A stretch of DNA of 64,000 nt from Pseudomonadota bacterium (GCA_021816775.1 JAKAXA010000015.1:18002-82001), one strand, 5' to 3'. Shown: positions 1-10,356, numbered from the stretch's first letter. Numbers and translations: made by a program. The notes: a model not told the origin generated them from the letters alone.

Positions 1-574
1 CGCTCTCTCCGGCATTCGACGAGCGGGCAAGTACAGTGGCTCTATCGAGCACCTGTTTCGAATGATCGGGAATTTTGTTGACCCCGCGCACCAAGCCGCA
101 GACCGCCGCGCACTGCTCACCCTGATCGTACTGAATGATGTGCTTCGCAACGGGGATGCACACTTGAAGAATTTCGGTTTGCTCTATGGCGAGGACGTGG
201 CGCAACCGCGTCTGGCTCCCGTCTATGACGTGCTGACCACACAGACATGGATACACGGCGATACACCTGCTCTGCCAATCTTCGCATCCGATCCGGCCGC
301 CGAGCAGTGGCTCGACTCGCAGGGACTGAGGCAGCTGCAGCAAATCTCTGGACTGGAGGATGCGGACCTGACCGGCTTGCCTGATCAGTGTGCGCAGATC
401 GCTCGCAACAGCCTCTCGGAGACACTCGACAGCTGTCCATCGTGTCCCGAACGGAATGCGCTTGCTCGAGCGCTGAGAATCATCGAGAAGGCTGCGAGCC
501 GGCCGATGCGCAGGCGCGTTCGTCGCGCCGAGGGACGCCCGCGCTCCGGTGCGCGCCGCACCGACCGGGACTGA
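1..574 (+). CDS. HipA-like toxin/kinase C-terminal domain (5' end outside window)
   Basis: Translation contains NDVLRNGDAHLKNFGLLY...LAPVYDVLTT, typical of the HipA kinase C-terminal catalytic region; frame enters from the window edge. Confidence 0.75.
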   Translation, partial: ALSGIRRAGKYSGSIEHLFRMIGNFVDPAHQAADRRALLTLIVLNDVLRNGDAHLKNFGLLYGEDVAQPRLAPVYDVLTTQTWIHGDTPALPIFASDPAAEQWLDSQGLRQLQQISGLEDADLTGLPDQCAQIARNSLSETLDSCPSCPERNALARALRIIEKAASRPMRRRVRRAEGRPRSGARRTDRD

Positions 575-643
575 GGATAATCCTGAGCGAGATATTGAGT
601 CGCGAATTCGCCCTAACCTGGGGATTGCGCGAACCATCAAGAC

Positions 644-735
644 TGGCGGAGAGGGTGGGATTCGAACCCACGAACACCCGTGAAGATGTTACTGGAATTC
701 CAGTCCAGCGCCTTCGACCGCTCGGCCACCTCTCC
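644..735 (-). tRNA. tRNA-Ser (GGA)
   Basis: Reverse strand GGAGAGGTGGCCGAG...CTGGACTGGAATTCCAG...GGGTTCGAATCCCACCCTCTCCGCCA: 7-bp acceptor stem, long variable arm, T-loop GGTTCGAATCC, encoded CCA, anticodon GGA. Confidence 0.95.
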
Positions 736-838
736 GCGTCTTTCGCCGCCGCCCTCCATGCGCCCTCAGGGGGTGGGCGGGGGCGCGCATCATACTACGC
801 CCGCTCGCGCCGCTGACAGTCCGGCCCGGCGAGGGCCC

Positions 839-1135
839 TCAGGCCTTCGGGGCCGGCTGCGCGTGCGGCACCGTAAAGGAGGGCGGAGCATCCAGGCACG
901 GCTGATTGGCCGCCGGCGGCGGGGGTGTCGGCCCCTTCAGCGGCGGTACGACCAGCGCGTCGGTCGTGTTCGGGCCGTCAAGCCCCACGGGGATCTTCAG
1001 TGGCGCAATGCTCGCGGCTTTCATGTACGGCTGCGGCTTGTGGCACGACTCTGCGGTCAGCGCGCGCATCGCATGACAGCCGGACAGTACCGGCAACACG
1101 GCGGCAAGAGCCCACCCGGCTCTGAACTTCATCAA
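839..1135 (-). CDS. small putative lipoprotein
   Basis: Signal peptide with lipobox (LPVLSGCHA), proline-rich C-terminus; directly downstream of dapA. Confidence 0.55.
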   Translation of the reverse strand: MMKFRAGWALAAVLPVLSGCHAMRALTAESCHKPQPYMKAASIAPLKIPVGLDGPNTTDALVVPPLKGPTPPPPAANQPCLDAPPSFTVPHAQPAPKA

Positions 1136-1181
1136 CGACTCTCCTCGCTCGCAATGATTTCCAAATCGGGCCCGCGGCGCA

Positions 1182-2108
1182 TCAGGTCGTCTGACCCGCG
1201 GCCCGCAGCGCGGCCAGCACCCCCGGCCGATGGGACTCGGACAGCTCCGTCATCGGCAGCCTGATGCCCGGGCCGATCCGCCCCAGCCGGGCCAGCGCCC
1301 ATTTGACCGGGATGGGATTGGCCTCGAGGAACAGCGCCCGATGCAGACCCTGCAGGGGCGCATCCAGGCGCTCGGCGAGCGGGGCGTCCCCGCGCAGCGC
1401 CGCGGCAACCATGTCCGCCATCGCCCTGGGCATCACATTGGCGGTCACCGAGATCACCCCGCGCGCCCCGGCGAGGATCGCCTCGCGCGCGCTCGCATCG
1501 TCACCGCTCAGGACGACGAAACCTTCGCGGCTGGCCGCCAGAATCTGGCGAACCCGATCCGCTCCGGGCACCGCCTCTTTGACCGCCACGATGCCCGGCA
1601 GTTGCGAGAGGCGCCCGGTCGTCGCCGGCAGCATGTCCACCGCGGTGCGGGCCGGAACATTGTAGAGAATCAGCGGCTTGGCGGACATCTGCGCGACAGC
1701 CGCGAAGTGCCGATACAGCCCTTCCTGGGTCGGGCGGTTATACGCCGGAGTGACCACCAGGAGCGCATCGATCGGCAGCTCCGAGAGGGCGTGCGCGCGG
1801 GCCGCCGTGGCGGCCGTGCTGCTCGAGCCCGCCCCGACGATGATGCCGATCCGGCCTCCCGAGCGCTCGCAGGCTCGCTCGGCGAGCCGGTGCAATTCCG
1901 CGTCCGTGAGGGTGGCCGACTCCCCGGTGGTGCCCCCGATCACCAGGGCGTGGGTGCCGCTGTCGATGTGCCACTCGATCAGGCGGTCCCAGGCGCCGAG
2001 ATCGATCGCGCCATCGCCGCTCATGGGCGTGACGATGGCCACGAGGCTCCCCGTGGTGACTTCGGCGATGCCGCGACCGTTTGCCGCGGCGGATGCGGGC
2101 GGGCTCAA
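1182..2108 (-). CDS. dapA: 4-hydroxy-tetrahydrodipicolinate synthase (start approximate, candidate TTG at 2106-2108)
   Basis: GSLVAIVTPM...HALVIGGTTGESATL...YNVPARTAVDM...VAVKEA motifs of DapA; the ORF runs open upstream, so the start is inferred. Confidence 0.88.
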   Translation of the reverse strand: MSPPASAAANGRGIAEVTTGSLVAIVTPMSGDGAIDLGAWDRLIEWHIDSGTHALVIGGTTGESATLTDAELHRLAERACERSGGRIGIIVGAGSSSTAATAARAHALSELPIDALLVVTPAYNRPTQEGLYRHFAAVAQMSAKPLILYNVPARTAVDMLPATTGRLSQLPGIVAVKEAVPGADRVRQILAASREGFVVLSGDDASAREAILAGARGVISVTANVMPRAMADMVAAALRGDAPLAERLDAPLQGLHRALFLEANPIPVKWALARLGRIGPGIRLPMTELSESHRPGVLAALRAAGQTT

Positions 2109-2258
2109 GGAGGTCTTCGATCTTGGCGTGCGCGAGCAGGCACGGACAGGCGGCAAGTATATCCGCTCTGGCCGCACTTGGGTCGCGCCGCTGCGGTCCC
2201 CCGGGCGGTGGTCGCCAGCGCCCCGGTGTCCCGGTACACTCTGCTGCCGAGCACAGCG

Positions 2259-2810
2259 ATGCCCGCACCGACAGACACGATGAAGCAGCACCTGGCCGTT
2301 TCGGCGATCGGCAGTGACAGAACAGGGATGGTCCACGAGCTGACCCGGGTGATCAGCGAGTGCGGCGGAAACATTACCGAGAGCCGCATGGTGGCTCTGG
2401 GGGCGGAATTCGCCATGCTGCTGCTCATCTCGGGCAACTGGCATGCGCTCGCCAAGCTCGAGTCCGAATTCACGCGCCTCGCCGGAACCGGCGCCTTCAG
2501 CGTGCACATGAAGCGCACCGAGCCGCGCCCCTCGCGCACCGACATGCTGCCCTACTCGATCGACGTGGTGAGTCTGGATCAGGGCGGCATCGTCGCCGGG
2601 CTGTCGGGATTCTTCGCGAGCCGCGGCATCGACATCGCGGAAGTGTCGACCCGCAGCTACCCGGCGGCGCACACCGGCGCACCGATGTTCTCCGTGCAGA
2701 TGATCGTGAACGTGCCGAGCCGCATTCCCGTCGCGCACCTGCGCGAGGAGTTCATGGACTACTGCGACTCGCTCAATCTGGATGCCATTCTCGAACCGGT
2801 GAAGTCCTGA
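2259..2810 (+). CDS. gcvR: GcvR-like ACT-domain regulator (glycine cleavage system repressor family)
   Basis: MKQHLAVSAIGSDRTGMVHELTRVISECGGNI, two ACT domains; classic dapA-gcvR-bcp neighbourhood. Confidence 0.85.
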   Translation: MPAPTDTMKQHLAVSAIGSDRTGMVHELTRVISECGGNITESRMVALGAEFAMLLLISGNWHALAKLESEFTRLAGTGAFSVHMKRTEPRPSRTDMLPYSIDVVSLDQGGIVAGLSGFFASRGIDIAEVSTRSYPAAHTGAPMFSVQMIVNVPSRIPVAHLREEFMDYCDSLNLDAILEPVKS

Positions 2811-2813
2811 CCC

Positions 2814-3281
2814 ATGCCCAAAGTCGAGCTCGGAACGAAAGTTCCCGATTTCTCCCTGCCCGCCACCGGCGGTGAGACCTTCACGCTGAAGGGCGCCGCC
2901 GGCAAGGCGCTGGTCATCTACTTCTACCCCAAGGACATGACCTCCGGGTGCACGCGTGAGTCGCAGGACTTCCGCGATCTGCACGCCGCCTTCCTCAGGG
3001 CCGGCGCACGGGTGGTCGGCATCTCGCGCGACAGCCTCGCCTCGCACGAGAAGTTCAAGAGCAAGGAGCGGCTGCCTTTCGCCCTGCTGTCCGATGAGGA
3101 CGAGCGGGCGTGCAAACTCTTCGACGTGATACGCGAGAAGAGCCTCTACGGTCGCAAGTACCTCGGCATCGAGCGCAGCACCTTCCTCATCGACAAGCGC
3201 GGCGTCCTGCGCCACGAGTGGCGCACGGTGAAAGTCCCGGGACACGTGGAGGCAGTGCTTGAAGCGGCGCAATCCCTCTGA
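2814..3281 (+). CDS. bcp: thioredoxin-dependent peroxiredoxin Bcp
   Basis: VIYFYPKDMTSGCTRESQDF AhpC/TSA active-site motif; next to gcvR. Confidence 0.92.
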   Translation: MPKVELGTKVPDFSLPATGGETFTLKGAAGKALVIYFYPKDMTSGCTRESQDFRDLHAAFLRAGARVVGISRDSLASHEKFKSKERLPFALLSDEDERACKLFDVIREKSLYGRKYLGIERSTFLIDKRGVLRHEWRTVKVPGHVEAVLEAAQSL

Positions 3282-4734
3282 CACGGTGAGCGGCGCCGCA
3301 CGGGCCGCCGAACGCGCCGAAAACAAGGCCAGGCCACGCGGCGCGCAGCGCATCTTCGTGCTCGACACCAATGTATTGATGCACGATCCGACCTGCATCT
3401 TCCGCTTCGAGGAGCACGACGTCTATCTGCCGATGGTCGTGCTCGAGGAGCTCGATGCGCACAAGAAGGGCCTGTCCGAGGCGTCGCGCAACGTGCGCCA
3501 GGTGAGCCGCTTTCTCGATGACATGATGCGCGGGGCCACCAAGGAGGAGATCGACCGCGGACTGCCGCTGCCGGCAGGCTACAGCGGCAACCACGGCAAG
3601 AGGCACTGCTCCGGAAGGCTCTATTTCCAGACCCGTCCGCCATCGGGCGCGCCGCCGGCCCTGCAGGTGGCCGGCAACGACAACGCCATTCTCGCGCAGA
3701 CGCTGATGCTGCAGCGCGACTTGCCGGACTCGACCGTCATTCTCGTCTCCAAGGACATCAACCTGCGCATCAAGGCCGCAGTGCTCGGCGTGCACGTGGA
3801 GGATTACTACAGCGACAAGACGCTGGAGGATTCCGACGTGCTCTACGGCGGCATGAGCGAGCTGCCGACGGACTTCTGGGAGCGCCACGGCCAGGACATG
3901 CGCTCCTGGAAGGAAGGCGAGCGCACCTTCTATGAGATCACCGGCCCTTCGGTGCGCCAGTGGCAGACCAACCAGGGGCTCTACGAGTCCGGCGAGCAGG
4001 GCATCGAGGGCATCGTGCGGCGCCTCGACGGCGAGCGGGCCGTGATCGAGCTGCTGCGCGATCACCGCAACGAGCGGCACGGGATCTGGGGCATCACCGC
4101 GCGCAACCGCGAGCAGAACTTCGCGCTCAACCTGCTGATGGATCCGCAGATCGATTTCATCAGCGTGCTGGGGCCTGCCGGCACCGGCAAGACCCTGCTC
4201 ACACTCGCCGCCGGTCTGATGCAGACCCTCGAGACGAACCGCTTCGCCGAGATCATCATGACCCGCGTGACGATCCCGCTCGGGGAGGACATCGGCTTTC
4301 TGCCCGGCACCGAGGAGGAGAAGATGGAGCCGTGGATGGGGGCGCTCATGGACAACCTCGAGGTGCTCACCGGCAGCCAGGAAGGCGGCAACTGGGGCCG
4401 GGCGGCCACTCAGGACCTGCTGCGCAACCGCATCAAGATCCGCTCGCTCAATTTCATGCGCGGGCGCACCTTCCTCAACCGCTTCGTGATCCTCGACGAG
4501 GCGCAGAATCTCACCCCGAAGCAGATGAAAGCGCTCATCACCCGCGCCGGCCCCGGCACCAAGCTCGTCTGTCTCGGCAACGTCGCGCAGATCGACACCC
4601 CGTACCTGACCGAGACGACCTCGGGGCTCACCTACGTGGTGAACCGCTTCCGCGGCTGGCCGCATTCCGGACACGTCACCCTCGTGCGGGGCGAGCGCTC
4701 CCGCCTGGCGGACTTTGCCTCCGACATGTTGTAA
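3259..4734 (+). CDS. PIN domain + PhoH-family ATPase
   Basis: IFVLDTNVLMHDP (PIN) and VLGPAGTGKTLLTLAAG, FVILDEAQNLTPKQMKALITRAGPGTKLVCLGNVAQID (PhoH). Confidence 0.93.
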   Translation: MKRRNPSDTVSGAARAAERAENKARPRGAQRIFVLDTNVLMHDPTCIFRFEEHDVYLPMVVLEELDAHKKGLSEASRNVRQVSRFLDDMMRGATKEEIDRGLPLPAGYSGNHGKRHCSGRLYFQTRPPSGAPPALQVAGNDNAILAQTLMLQRDLPDSTVILVSKDINLRIKAAVLGVHVEDYYSDKTLEDSDVLYGGMSELPTDFWERHGQDMRSWKEGERTFYEITGPSVRQWQTNQGLYESGEQGIEGIVRRLDGERAVIELLRDHRNERHGIWGITARNREQNFALNLLMDPQIDFISVLGPAGTGKTLLTLAAGLMQTLETNRFAEIIMTRVTIPLGEDIGFLPGTEEEKMEPWMGALMDNLEVLTGSQEGGNWGRAATQDLLRNRIKIRSLNFMRGRTFLNRFVILDEAQNLTPKQMKALITRAGPGTKLVCLGNVAQIDTPYLTETTSGLTYVVNRFRGWPHSGHVTLVRGERSRLADFASDML

Positions 4735-4804
4735 GCTGGCAGCCGGGCCGGCGTGCCCTCCCGCAGCTGAATAATTGTAAGCTTCTGTTCTTTAAGGGAA
4801 ACTG

Positions 4805-6349
4805 ATGGTCGCCGGCCGAGGTCCAAGCTGCATGCGCGCGCTCGTATGGGTTCTGCTGGCTGCCTTCCTGAACGCGACGGTAGCCACCGCCGCGGCGACC
4901 CCTGTGGCGGGCCCTCCTCCGCCGCTGCCGCCGATTCCGCTCACCACCGATCTGCCCTCGGCGATCGACTCGCAGCTGCCGGCGCTCGGCAGCGCCGCCT
5001 CCGTTGCTCTGCCGGAATCTGAGCAGTACCAAATCGGCTACGCGATGATGCTGCAGATGCGCGCTCAGCATCAGCTGGTCGAGGATCCGGAAGTCGAGGA
5101 GTACCTCAACTCCATCGGCAAGCGGCTCGCCGCGCAGAGCGACAAGGGCGCTGCGGGCTTTCACTACTTCTGCGTCAACACGCCGGTGGTGAACTCGTTC
5201 GCCGCGCCGGGCAACTTCGTGTTCATCAACTCCGGGCTCATTGTCTTTACGAGAACCGAGTCCGAGCTCGCCGCGGTGATGGCGCACGAGACTGCGCACG
5301 AGACCCAGAACCACATCGCGCGCAAAGTCCTTAATGCCCACAAGGCGAGCATCGAGTCGATCGCCGCCATGCTCGGCAGCATCCTGCTCGGGGCGATCGG
5401 CGGCAGCGGCCAGGCCATCGAGGGCGGCATCGTCGCCTCGCAGGGCCTCGCCGCCCAGGAGCAGATCGACTACAGCCGCGGCGTGGAGGAGGAGGCCGAC
5501 CGCGTCGGCATCGAGTACCTGGCCGCCGCGGGCTTCGACCCGGAAGCGATGGCCGATATCTTCCAGCGGCTCATGCGGCTCGAGGGCATTCAGGACAGCT
5601 GGGTGCCGGCGGTGCTGATCGGCCACCCGATCACGGCCGACCGCATCGCGCAGGCCCGGGCGCGCGCCGCGCAGTTCCCTCCAGTGCCCGACACGAGCTC
5701 TCCGGACTACTACATCATCAAGGCGCGCGTACGGGTTCTCACCGCCCGCTCATCGGACAACCTGGTGCGCTACTACGCCAATCGCCTGGCGCGCGGCAAA
5801 CGCGGCCTGGGCGACGAGTACGGCTATGCGCTCGCGCTGCTGCACGCCGGCCATGCGCATCGGGCGGCGAAGCGCTTTGCCACGCTGCTCGCGGCGCACC
5901 CGGACCTGCACCTGCTCTACGTCGCATTGGGCCAGGCACAGGCGCAGGCCGGCGAGATGCGTGAGGCGCTCGCGACCTTCGCCCAGGCCAAGCGCCTCTT
6001 TCCGCTCAACGTGCCCGTCACCGTGCGTTACGCCCAGGCGCTCATGCTGGATCACAAGGACGCCGAGGCGCACCGGATGCTGCTCGATCTGTTCAACCTC
6101 GTGAATCCGTCTCAGAACGAGATCGAGCTCACCGCGCGCGCCGCGAGCGCCGCGGGCGACCTCGGCGATGCGTACTACTACATGGGCGAATACCAGCTCC
6201 GCCAGGGCAATCTGCCGCTTGCCATCAAGCAGTATCAGATTGCCCTCACCATGCCGCACCTGAACTACGTGCAGCGCCAGCGCATCAGCGCCCGACTCAA
6301 GGAGGTCAAGGACTACTTGATGCGCTATCGCGCGCGCCACAGCAGCTGA
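4805..6349 (+). CDS. bepA: M48-family metalloprotease with TPRs, BepA-like
   Basis: Signal peptide; AVMAHETAHETQNH (HExxH), downstream EEADR; C-terminal TPRs. Confidence 0.85.
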   Translation: MVAGRGPSCMRALVWVLLAAFLNATVATAAATPVAGPPPPLPPIPLTTDLPSAIDSQLPALGSAASVALPESEQYQIGYAMMLQMRAQHQLVEDPEVEEYLNSIGKRLAAQSDKGAAGFHYFCVNTPVVNSFAAPGNFVFINSGLIVFTRTESELAAVMAHETAHETQNHIARKVLNAHKASIESIAAMLGSILLGAIGGSGQAIEGGIVASQGLAAQEQIDYSRGVEEEADRVGIEYLAAAGFDPEAMADIFQRLMRLEGIQDSWVPAVLIGHPITADRIAQARARAAQFPPVPDTSSPDYYIIKARVRVLTARSSDNLVRYYANRLARGKRGLGDEYGYALALLHAGHAHRAAKRFATLLAAHPDLHLLYVALGQAQAQAGEMREALATFAQAKRLFPLNVPVTVRYAQALMLDHKDAEAHRMLLDLFNLVNPSQNEIELTARAASAAGDLGDAYYYMGEYQLRQGNLPLAIKQYQIALTMPHLNYVQRQRISARLKEVKDYLMRYRARHSS

Positions 6350-6448
6350 CCGGCCGGCAAGCCGCATCATCGGGCGGCGCCCCGGGCGCCGCCGAATCCG
6401 AATCATCTGGCTGATACAATGCGCACCAGGATTGCGCACGGACACGTC

Positions 6449-7198
6449 ATGGCAAACAACGGCAAGAAACTCGCACTGATCGCGCTCACCGCCCTGTCGC
6501 TCTCGCTCATCGGCTGCGCGGCCGTGCCGCGTGCCGAGCGCGACCCGCGCGACCCCTGGCAGCGCATGAACCGCGTGACCTTCCGCTTCGACATGGATTT
6601 CTACAACCACATCGGCACGCCCGTCGCGCGGACCTACGTGCGCGTCGTGCCCGACCCGATCCGCCTTGGCATCAGCAATTTCTTCAGCAACCTCGAGTAC
6701 CCGACCGTCATCGTGAACGATCTGCTGCAGTGGAAGCTGAAGGACTTCGCACGCGACACGGGCCGGCTGGTGGTCAACACGACGCTCGGGTTCGGCGGGC
6801 TGTTCGACCCGGCGGTGTACCTCGGCATGCCGCGCGAGGAGCGCGATTTCGGCCAGACCTTCGGCAAGTGGGGCATCGGCACGGGGCCCTACCTGGTGCT
6901 GCCCTTCTTCGGTCCCTCCGATGTGCGCGATACGGTCGGGTTGGTGCCGGAGGAGTACACCACCCCGATGCATTACGTGCAAAACACCTGGGCCGATTGG
7001 GGCACTCGCGGCGTTGGGGTGATCAACACCGATGCGCAGCTGCAGCCGACCATCGGCCTGATCAGGAAATCCATCGACCCGTACGCATTCGCGCGCCATG
7101 CGTACCTCGCGCAGCGCCGCTTCATGGTCAAGGGTCCGCCCGCGGCGAACAGCGCCGAGCAGCAGTTGAAGGAATTCCAGAGCGGCGGCGGCAACTAG
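6449..7198 (+). CDS. mlaA: MlaA/VacJ-family outer-membrane lipoprotein
   Basis: Lipobox LSLIGCAA; DPWQRMNRVTFRFD; LVLPFFGPSDVRD. Confidence 0.93.
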   Translation: MANNGKKLALIALTALSLSLIGCAAVPRAERDPRDPWQRMNRVTFRFDMDFYNHIGTPVARTYVRVVPDPIRLGISNFFSNLEYPTVIVNDLLQWKLKDFARDTGRLVVNTTLGFGGLFDPAVYLGMPREERDFGQTFGKWGIGTGPYLVLPFFGPSDVRDTVGLVPEEYTTPMHYVQNTWADWGTRGVGVINTDAQLQPTIGLIRKSIDPYAFARHAYLAQRRFMVKGPPAANSAEQQLKEFQSGGGN

Positions 7199-7226
7199 CC
7201 CGGCCGCTCCTGCCCGAGGAAGCGCC

Positions 7227-7559
7227 TCAGACGCCCTGCTGCAGCATTCCGTCGACGGAGCTGATGCGCGCCAGGCGCAGCAGCTCCTCCGGCAGATGCT
7301 CGAAGCGCAGCTGACGCTGCGCGTGGCGCGCCTCGGCCAGCCAGTCGAGCAGCACCGCGAGTCCTGCGCTGTCGGTCTGCCCCAGCGCGCCGCAGTCGAT
7401 CACGAGCGCTCCGGCCGCGGCCCGCAGCGCCGCCAGCCCCGCGGCGCGCGCGCGCCGCGCCGTTGCAAAGACGAGCGATCCGCGCACCTCGGCCCGCTCC
7501 GGGGAACGGACGGTGAACTCGAACCTCTGGCCCTCGGCCGCGCGTGCCTGCCCCGCCAT
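7227..7559 (-). CDS. mlaB: STAS-domain protein MlaB
   Basis: ALVIDCGALGQTDSAGLAVLLDWL STAS core; last gene of the mlaFEDCB order. Confidence 0.85.
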   Translation of the reverse strand: MAGQARAAEGQRFEFTVRSPERAEVRGSLVFATARRARAAGLAALRAAAGALVIDCGALGQTDSAGLAVLLDWLAEARHAQRQLRFEHLPEELLRLARISSVDGMLQQGV

Positions 7560-7570
7560 GTGTGCGCCGC

Positions 7571-8233
7571 TCAATTCTTCTTTTTGAGCGCGGTCGGCGT
7601 CTCGCCCTGCTCGAGCCGCTTGATGACGGTATCGAGGCCGTATTGCTCGATCTGCGGGCCGAGGTCGGCGCGATAGCTCTGCACGTAGCTGACCCCCTCG
7701 ACGCTGAGGTTGAACACCTTCCACTCGCCCGAGGGGGTCATCCAGAGGTCAAAGAACACCGGAACCTTCGAGCCGTCGGCGCGGGTGAAGTAGGTGCGCA
7801 CGACCGCCGCCGGCGTCCCGGGCTTCACGTGAGTCGGGTACACCGTCAGCGTGTTCGAGTGGAAGTCCACGATGAACGCGCCGTAGTTCTTGATCAGCGA
7901 GTCCTTGAAGGCCTGTATGAAGCGCGCTTTCTGCTCCTTCGTCGCGCCCTTCGCGAAACGCCCCAGCACTCCGTCGGCGGCGAGCTCGGCATCGAAATGC
8001 GGCAGCAGATACTTCTCGATGATCGAGCGGATCTGCTGCGGATGGGCGCGCAGCTCCGCGCGGTGCCCGTTGAGCGCCTTGAGGATGTCGTTGGCGACCG
8101 ATTGGACCAGCTGCGAAGGCTGTTCGAAAGGGACCCGCGCGCTCTGCGCGCTCGGGGCGGCGGCGTGCGCCGCGGGCTGCAGCACCAATGTCGCGGCGAA
8201 TGCTGCCGCCGCGATTGCGGACGCGAATTTCAT
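7571..8233 (-). CDS. mlaC: phospholipid-binding periplasmic protein MlaC
   Basis: Signal peptide; ...HFDAELAADGVLGRFAKGATKEQKARFIQAFKDSLIKNYG (MlaC/Ttg2D). Confidence 0.92.
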   Translation of the reverse strand: MKFASAIAAAAFAATLVLQPAAHAAAPSAQSARVPFEQPSQLVQSVANDILKALNGHRAELRAHPQQIRSIIEKYLLPHFDAELAADGVLGRFAKGATKEQKARFIQAFKDSLIKNYGAFIVDFHSNTLTVYPTHVKPGTPAAVVRTYFTRADGSKVPVFFDLWMTPSGEWKVFNLSVEGVSYVQSYRADLGPQIEQYGLDTVIKRLEQGETPTALKKKN

Positions 8234-8745
8234 TTCTGGGGCTCCTTTGTACCGCCGCCTGAGCTTTGGCTCGCGCTCTTGTTGGCGGTGGTGGCGAAGA
8301 ATTTGTTGATCAGATTCTCGAGCACGAGTGCCGACTGGGTCTGAATGATCTGGCTGCCGGCCTTGAGGTAGGTCGGCATGCCGCCGGGGCTGATGCTGAT
8401 GTACTGCCCGCCGAGCAGCCCCTCGGTGTCGATGCTGGCCGAGCTGTCCATCGGGATCTGGTTGAAGCGCGGGTTGATGCTCAGCCACACCTTGGCCCGC
8501 TCGGTATTGGTGTCGAAGTCGATGCGGGTCACCTGGCCGATGCGCACGCCGGCCATGCGCACCGGCGCGCCGACCTTGAGGCTGCCGATGTTGTCGAATT
8601 GCGCGGTGACCGGGTAGCCCGCGGGCTTGGTGAAGCCGAATTTCAGGCCGTTGGCCGGCAGCTGCATGCTGAGAAACAGCAGCGCCGCGAGCCCGAGCAG
8701 CACGAACAGGCCCGTTCCGATTTCTAAAGAGCGATTGGCGCGCAT
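8230..8745 (-). CDS. mlaD: MCE-domain lipid transport protein MlaD
   Basis: N-terminal TM; YPVTAQFDNIGSLKVGAPVRMAGVRIGQV (MCE). Confidence 0.95.
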   Translation of the reverse strand: MRANRSLEIGTGLFVLLGLAALLFLSMQLPANGLKFGFTKPAGYPVTAQFDNIGSLKVGAPVRMAGVRIGQVTRIDFDTNTERAKVWLSINPRFNQIPMDSSASIDTEGLLGGQYISISPGGMPTYLKAGSQIIQTQSALVLENLINKFFATTANKSASQSSGGGTKEPQK

Positions 8746-8761
8746 GGCGGGGGAGTTCCTC

Positions 8762-9523
8762 TTACATGAATGCGGCGGTGAGTATGTAATCGAGCAGCAG
8801 CGTCATCACCGAGGAGGCGACCACGGTGCGGGTGGTGGCCAATCCGACGCCCTCGGCGGTCGGCTCGGCGTGGTAGCCCTCATTGACCGCGATCAGGCTG
8901 ACGACGGCGCCGAACACGACGCTCTTGACGACCCCCTCGGTCACGTCCTTCAGGGCCACCGCGCTTTGGGTCTGGGACCAGAATGTGCCGTGATCGACGC
9001 CGAGCAGCTGCACGCCGATCAGCTGCGCCCCGTAGAGGCCGATGGCGTTGAATACCGCAGTGAGCAGCGGCACGGCGATCAGCCCGCCGAGGAAGCGCGG
9101 CGCGGCCACATAGCGCATCGGGTCGACCGCCATCACCTCCATGGCCGTGAGCTGATCGGTGGCGCGCATCAGGCCGATCTCCGAGGTGAGCGCGGTGCCC
9201 GCCCGCCCGGCGAACAGCAACGCGGTCAGCACCGGCCCGAGCTCCTTCAGCAGCGCCATCGCCGCGGCCGTGCCGAGCGCCTCGGTGGCGCCGAAGCGAT
9301 TCAGCAGATCATAGCCCTGCAGGCCGAGCACCATGCCGGTGAACAGCCCCGAGAGCATGATGATGATGAGCGAGCGGGCGCCCGCGTTGTAGACCTGCGC
9401 GATGATCAGCTTCGGCCGCGCGAGCGCCGGGATGCACGCCCCGAGCAGGCGCACGAAGAACAGGCCGGTGAGGCCGGTCTTGCGCACCAGCTCGGTCACG
9501 CCGGCCTTGGATGCGGCGCTCAT
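8762..9523 (-). CDS. mlaE: ABC permease MlaE
   Basis: MlaE permease family; KELGPVLTALLFAGRAGTALTSEIG...MRYVAAPRFLGG. Confidence 0.95.
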   Translation of the reverse strand: MSAASKAGVTELVRKTGLTGLFFVRLLGACIPALARPKLIIAQVYNAGARSLIIIMLSGLFTGMVLGLQGYDLLNRFGATEALGTAAAMALLKELGPVLTALLFAGRAGTALTSEIGLMRATDQLTAMEVMAVDPMRYVAAPRFLGGLIAVPLLTAVFNAIGLYGAQLIGVQLLGVDHGTFWSQTQSAVALKDVTEGVVKSVVFGAVVSLIAVNEGYHAEPTAEGVGLATTRTVVASSVMTLLLDYILTAAFM

Positions 9524-10356
9524 TGCGGGCTCTCCAGCAGCTCTGCGGCATAGTCGGCCGCCGGGTAATGAAAGCGCACGGGGCCCTCGGCGCTGCCCGT
9601 CATGAACTGACGCACCGTCGGGGAGTCGCTGCGCGCAAGCTCGGCCGGGGTCCCGGCGGCCGCAATGCGGCCCTCCGAGAGCAGATAGCTGTAGTCGGCG
9701 ATGCTGGAGATCTCCTGCACATCGTGCGAAACCACGACGCTCGTGATCTTCAGCGCGTCGTTCATCTGCTTCACCAGGCGCAGGATCACCCCGAGGGAGA
9801 TCGGATCGAGCCCCACGAACGGCTCGTCGTAGATCAGCACCTCCGGGTCCATGACGATGGCGCGCGCCAGCGCCACACGCCGCGCCATGCCGCCGGAGAG
9901 CTCCGCGGGCATCAGACGCGCCGCGCCGCGCAACCCGACCGCCTCGAGCTTGGTGAGCACCAGCCTGCGGATGAGCGGCTCGGGCAGATCGGTGTGCTCG
10001 CGCACCGGAAAGGCGACGTTCTCGAATACGTCGACGTCGGTCAGCAGCGCGCCGTTCTGAAAGAGCACGCCCATGCGCTGGCGCATGGCGTAGAGCTGCG
10101 GGCCGTTCAACGTGCCGACATCGTGGCCGAACACCGACACCAGGCCCGAATCGGCGTAGATCTGGCCGGTGATCAGGCGCAGCAGCGTGGTCTTGCCCGT
10201 GCCGCTCGGGCCCATGACGGCGGTGATCAGTCCACGGCGGGCGACGATGTCGAGCCCGCTGAAGATCGGCCGGCCGTCGATGGCGTAATGCACGTCGCGC
10301 ACGTCGATCACGGCGTCGCTCGCGCCCTGCGGCGAAGCGGTCTGTGAATCAGTCAC
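9520..10356 (-). CDS. mlaF: ABC ATPase MlaF
   Basis: Walker A GPSGTGKTTLL, signature LSGGMARR, VLIYDEPFVGLDPI; 4-bp overlap with mlaE. Confidence 0.95.
   Translation of the reverse strand: MTDSQTASPQGASDAVIDVRDVHYAIDGRPIFSGLDIVARRGLITAVMGPSGTGKTTLLRLITGQIYADSGLVSVFGHDVGTLNGPQLYAMRQRMGVLFQNGALLTDVDVFENVAFPVREHTDLPEPLIRRLVLTKLEAVGLRGAARLMPAELSGGMARRVALARAIVMDPEVLIYDEPFVGLDPISLGVILRLVKQMNDALKITSVVVSHDVQEISSIADYSYLLSEGRIAAAGTPAELARSDSPTVRQFMTGSAEGPVRFHYPAADYAAELLESPQ

Noticed and set aside
388-816. ORF 388-816 + (contains ERVGFEPTNTREDVTG)
   Set aside because: Translation across the tRNA-Ser gene on the opposite strand; spurious.
3187-4674. Long antisense ORFs opposite real genes (also 12083-13348 -, 28613-30364 +, 1230-2258 +, 15419-16696 -)
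   Set aside because: GC-rich codon bias creates long shadow frames; the opposite strand carries clear conserved proteins, and the shadow translations are Arg/His/Gly-rich without motifs.
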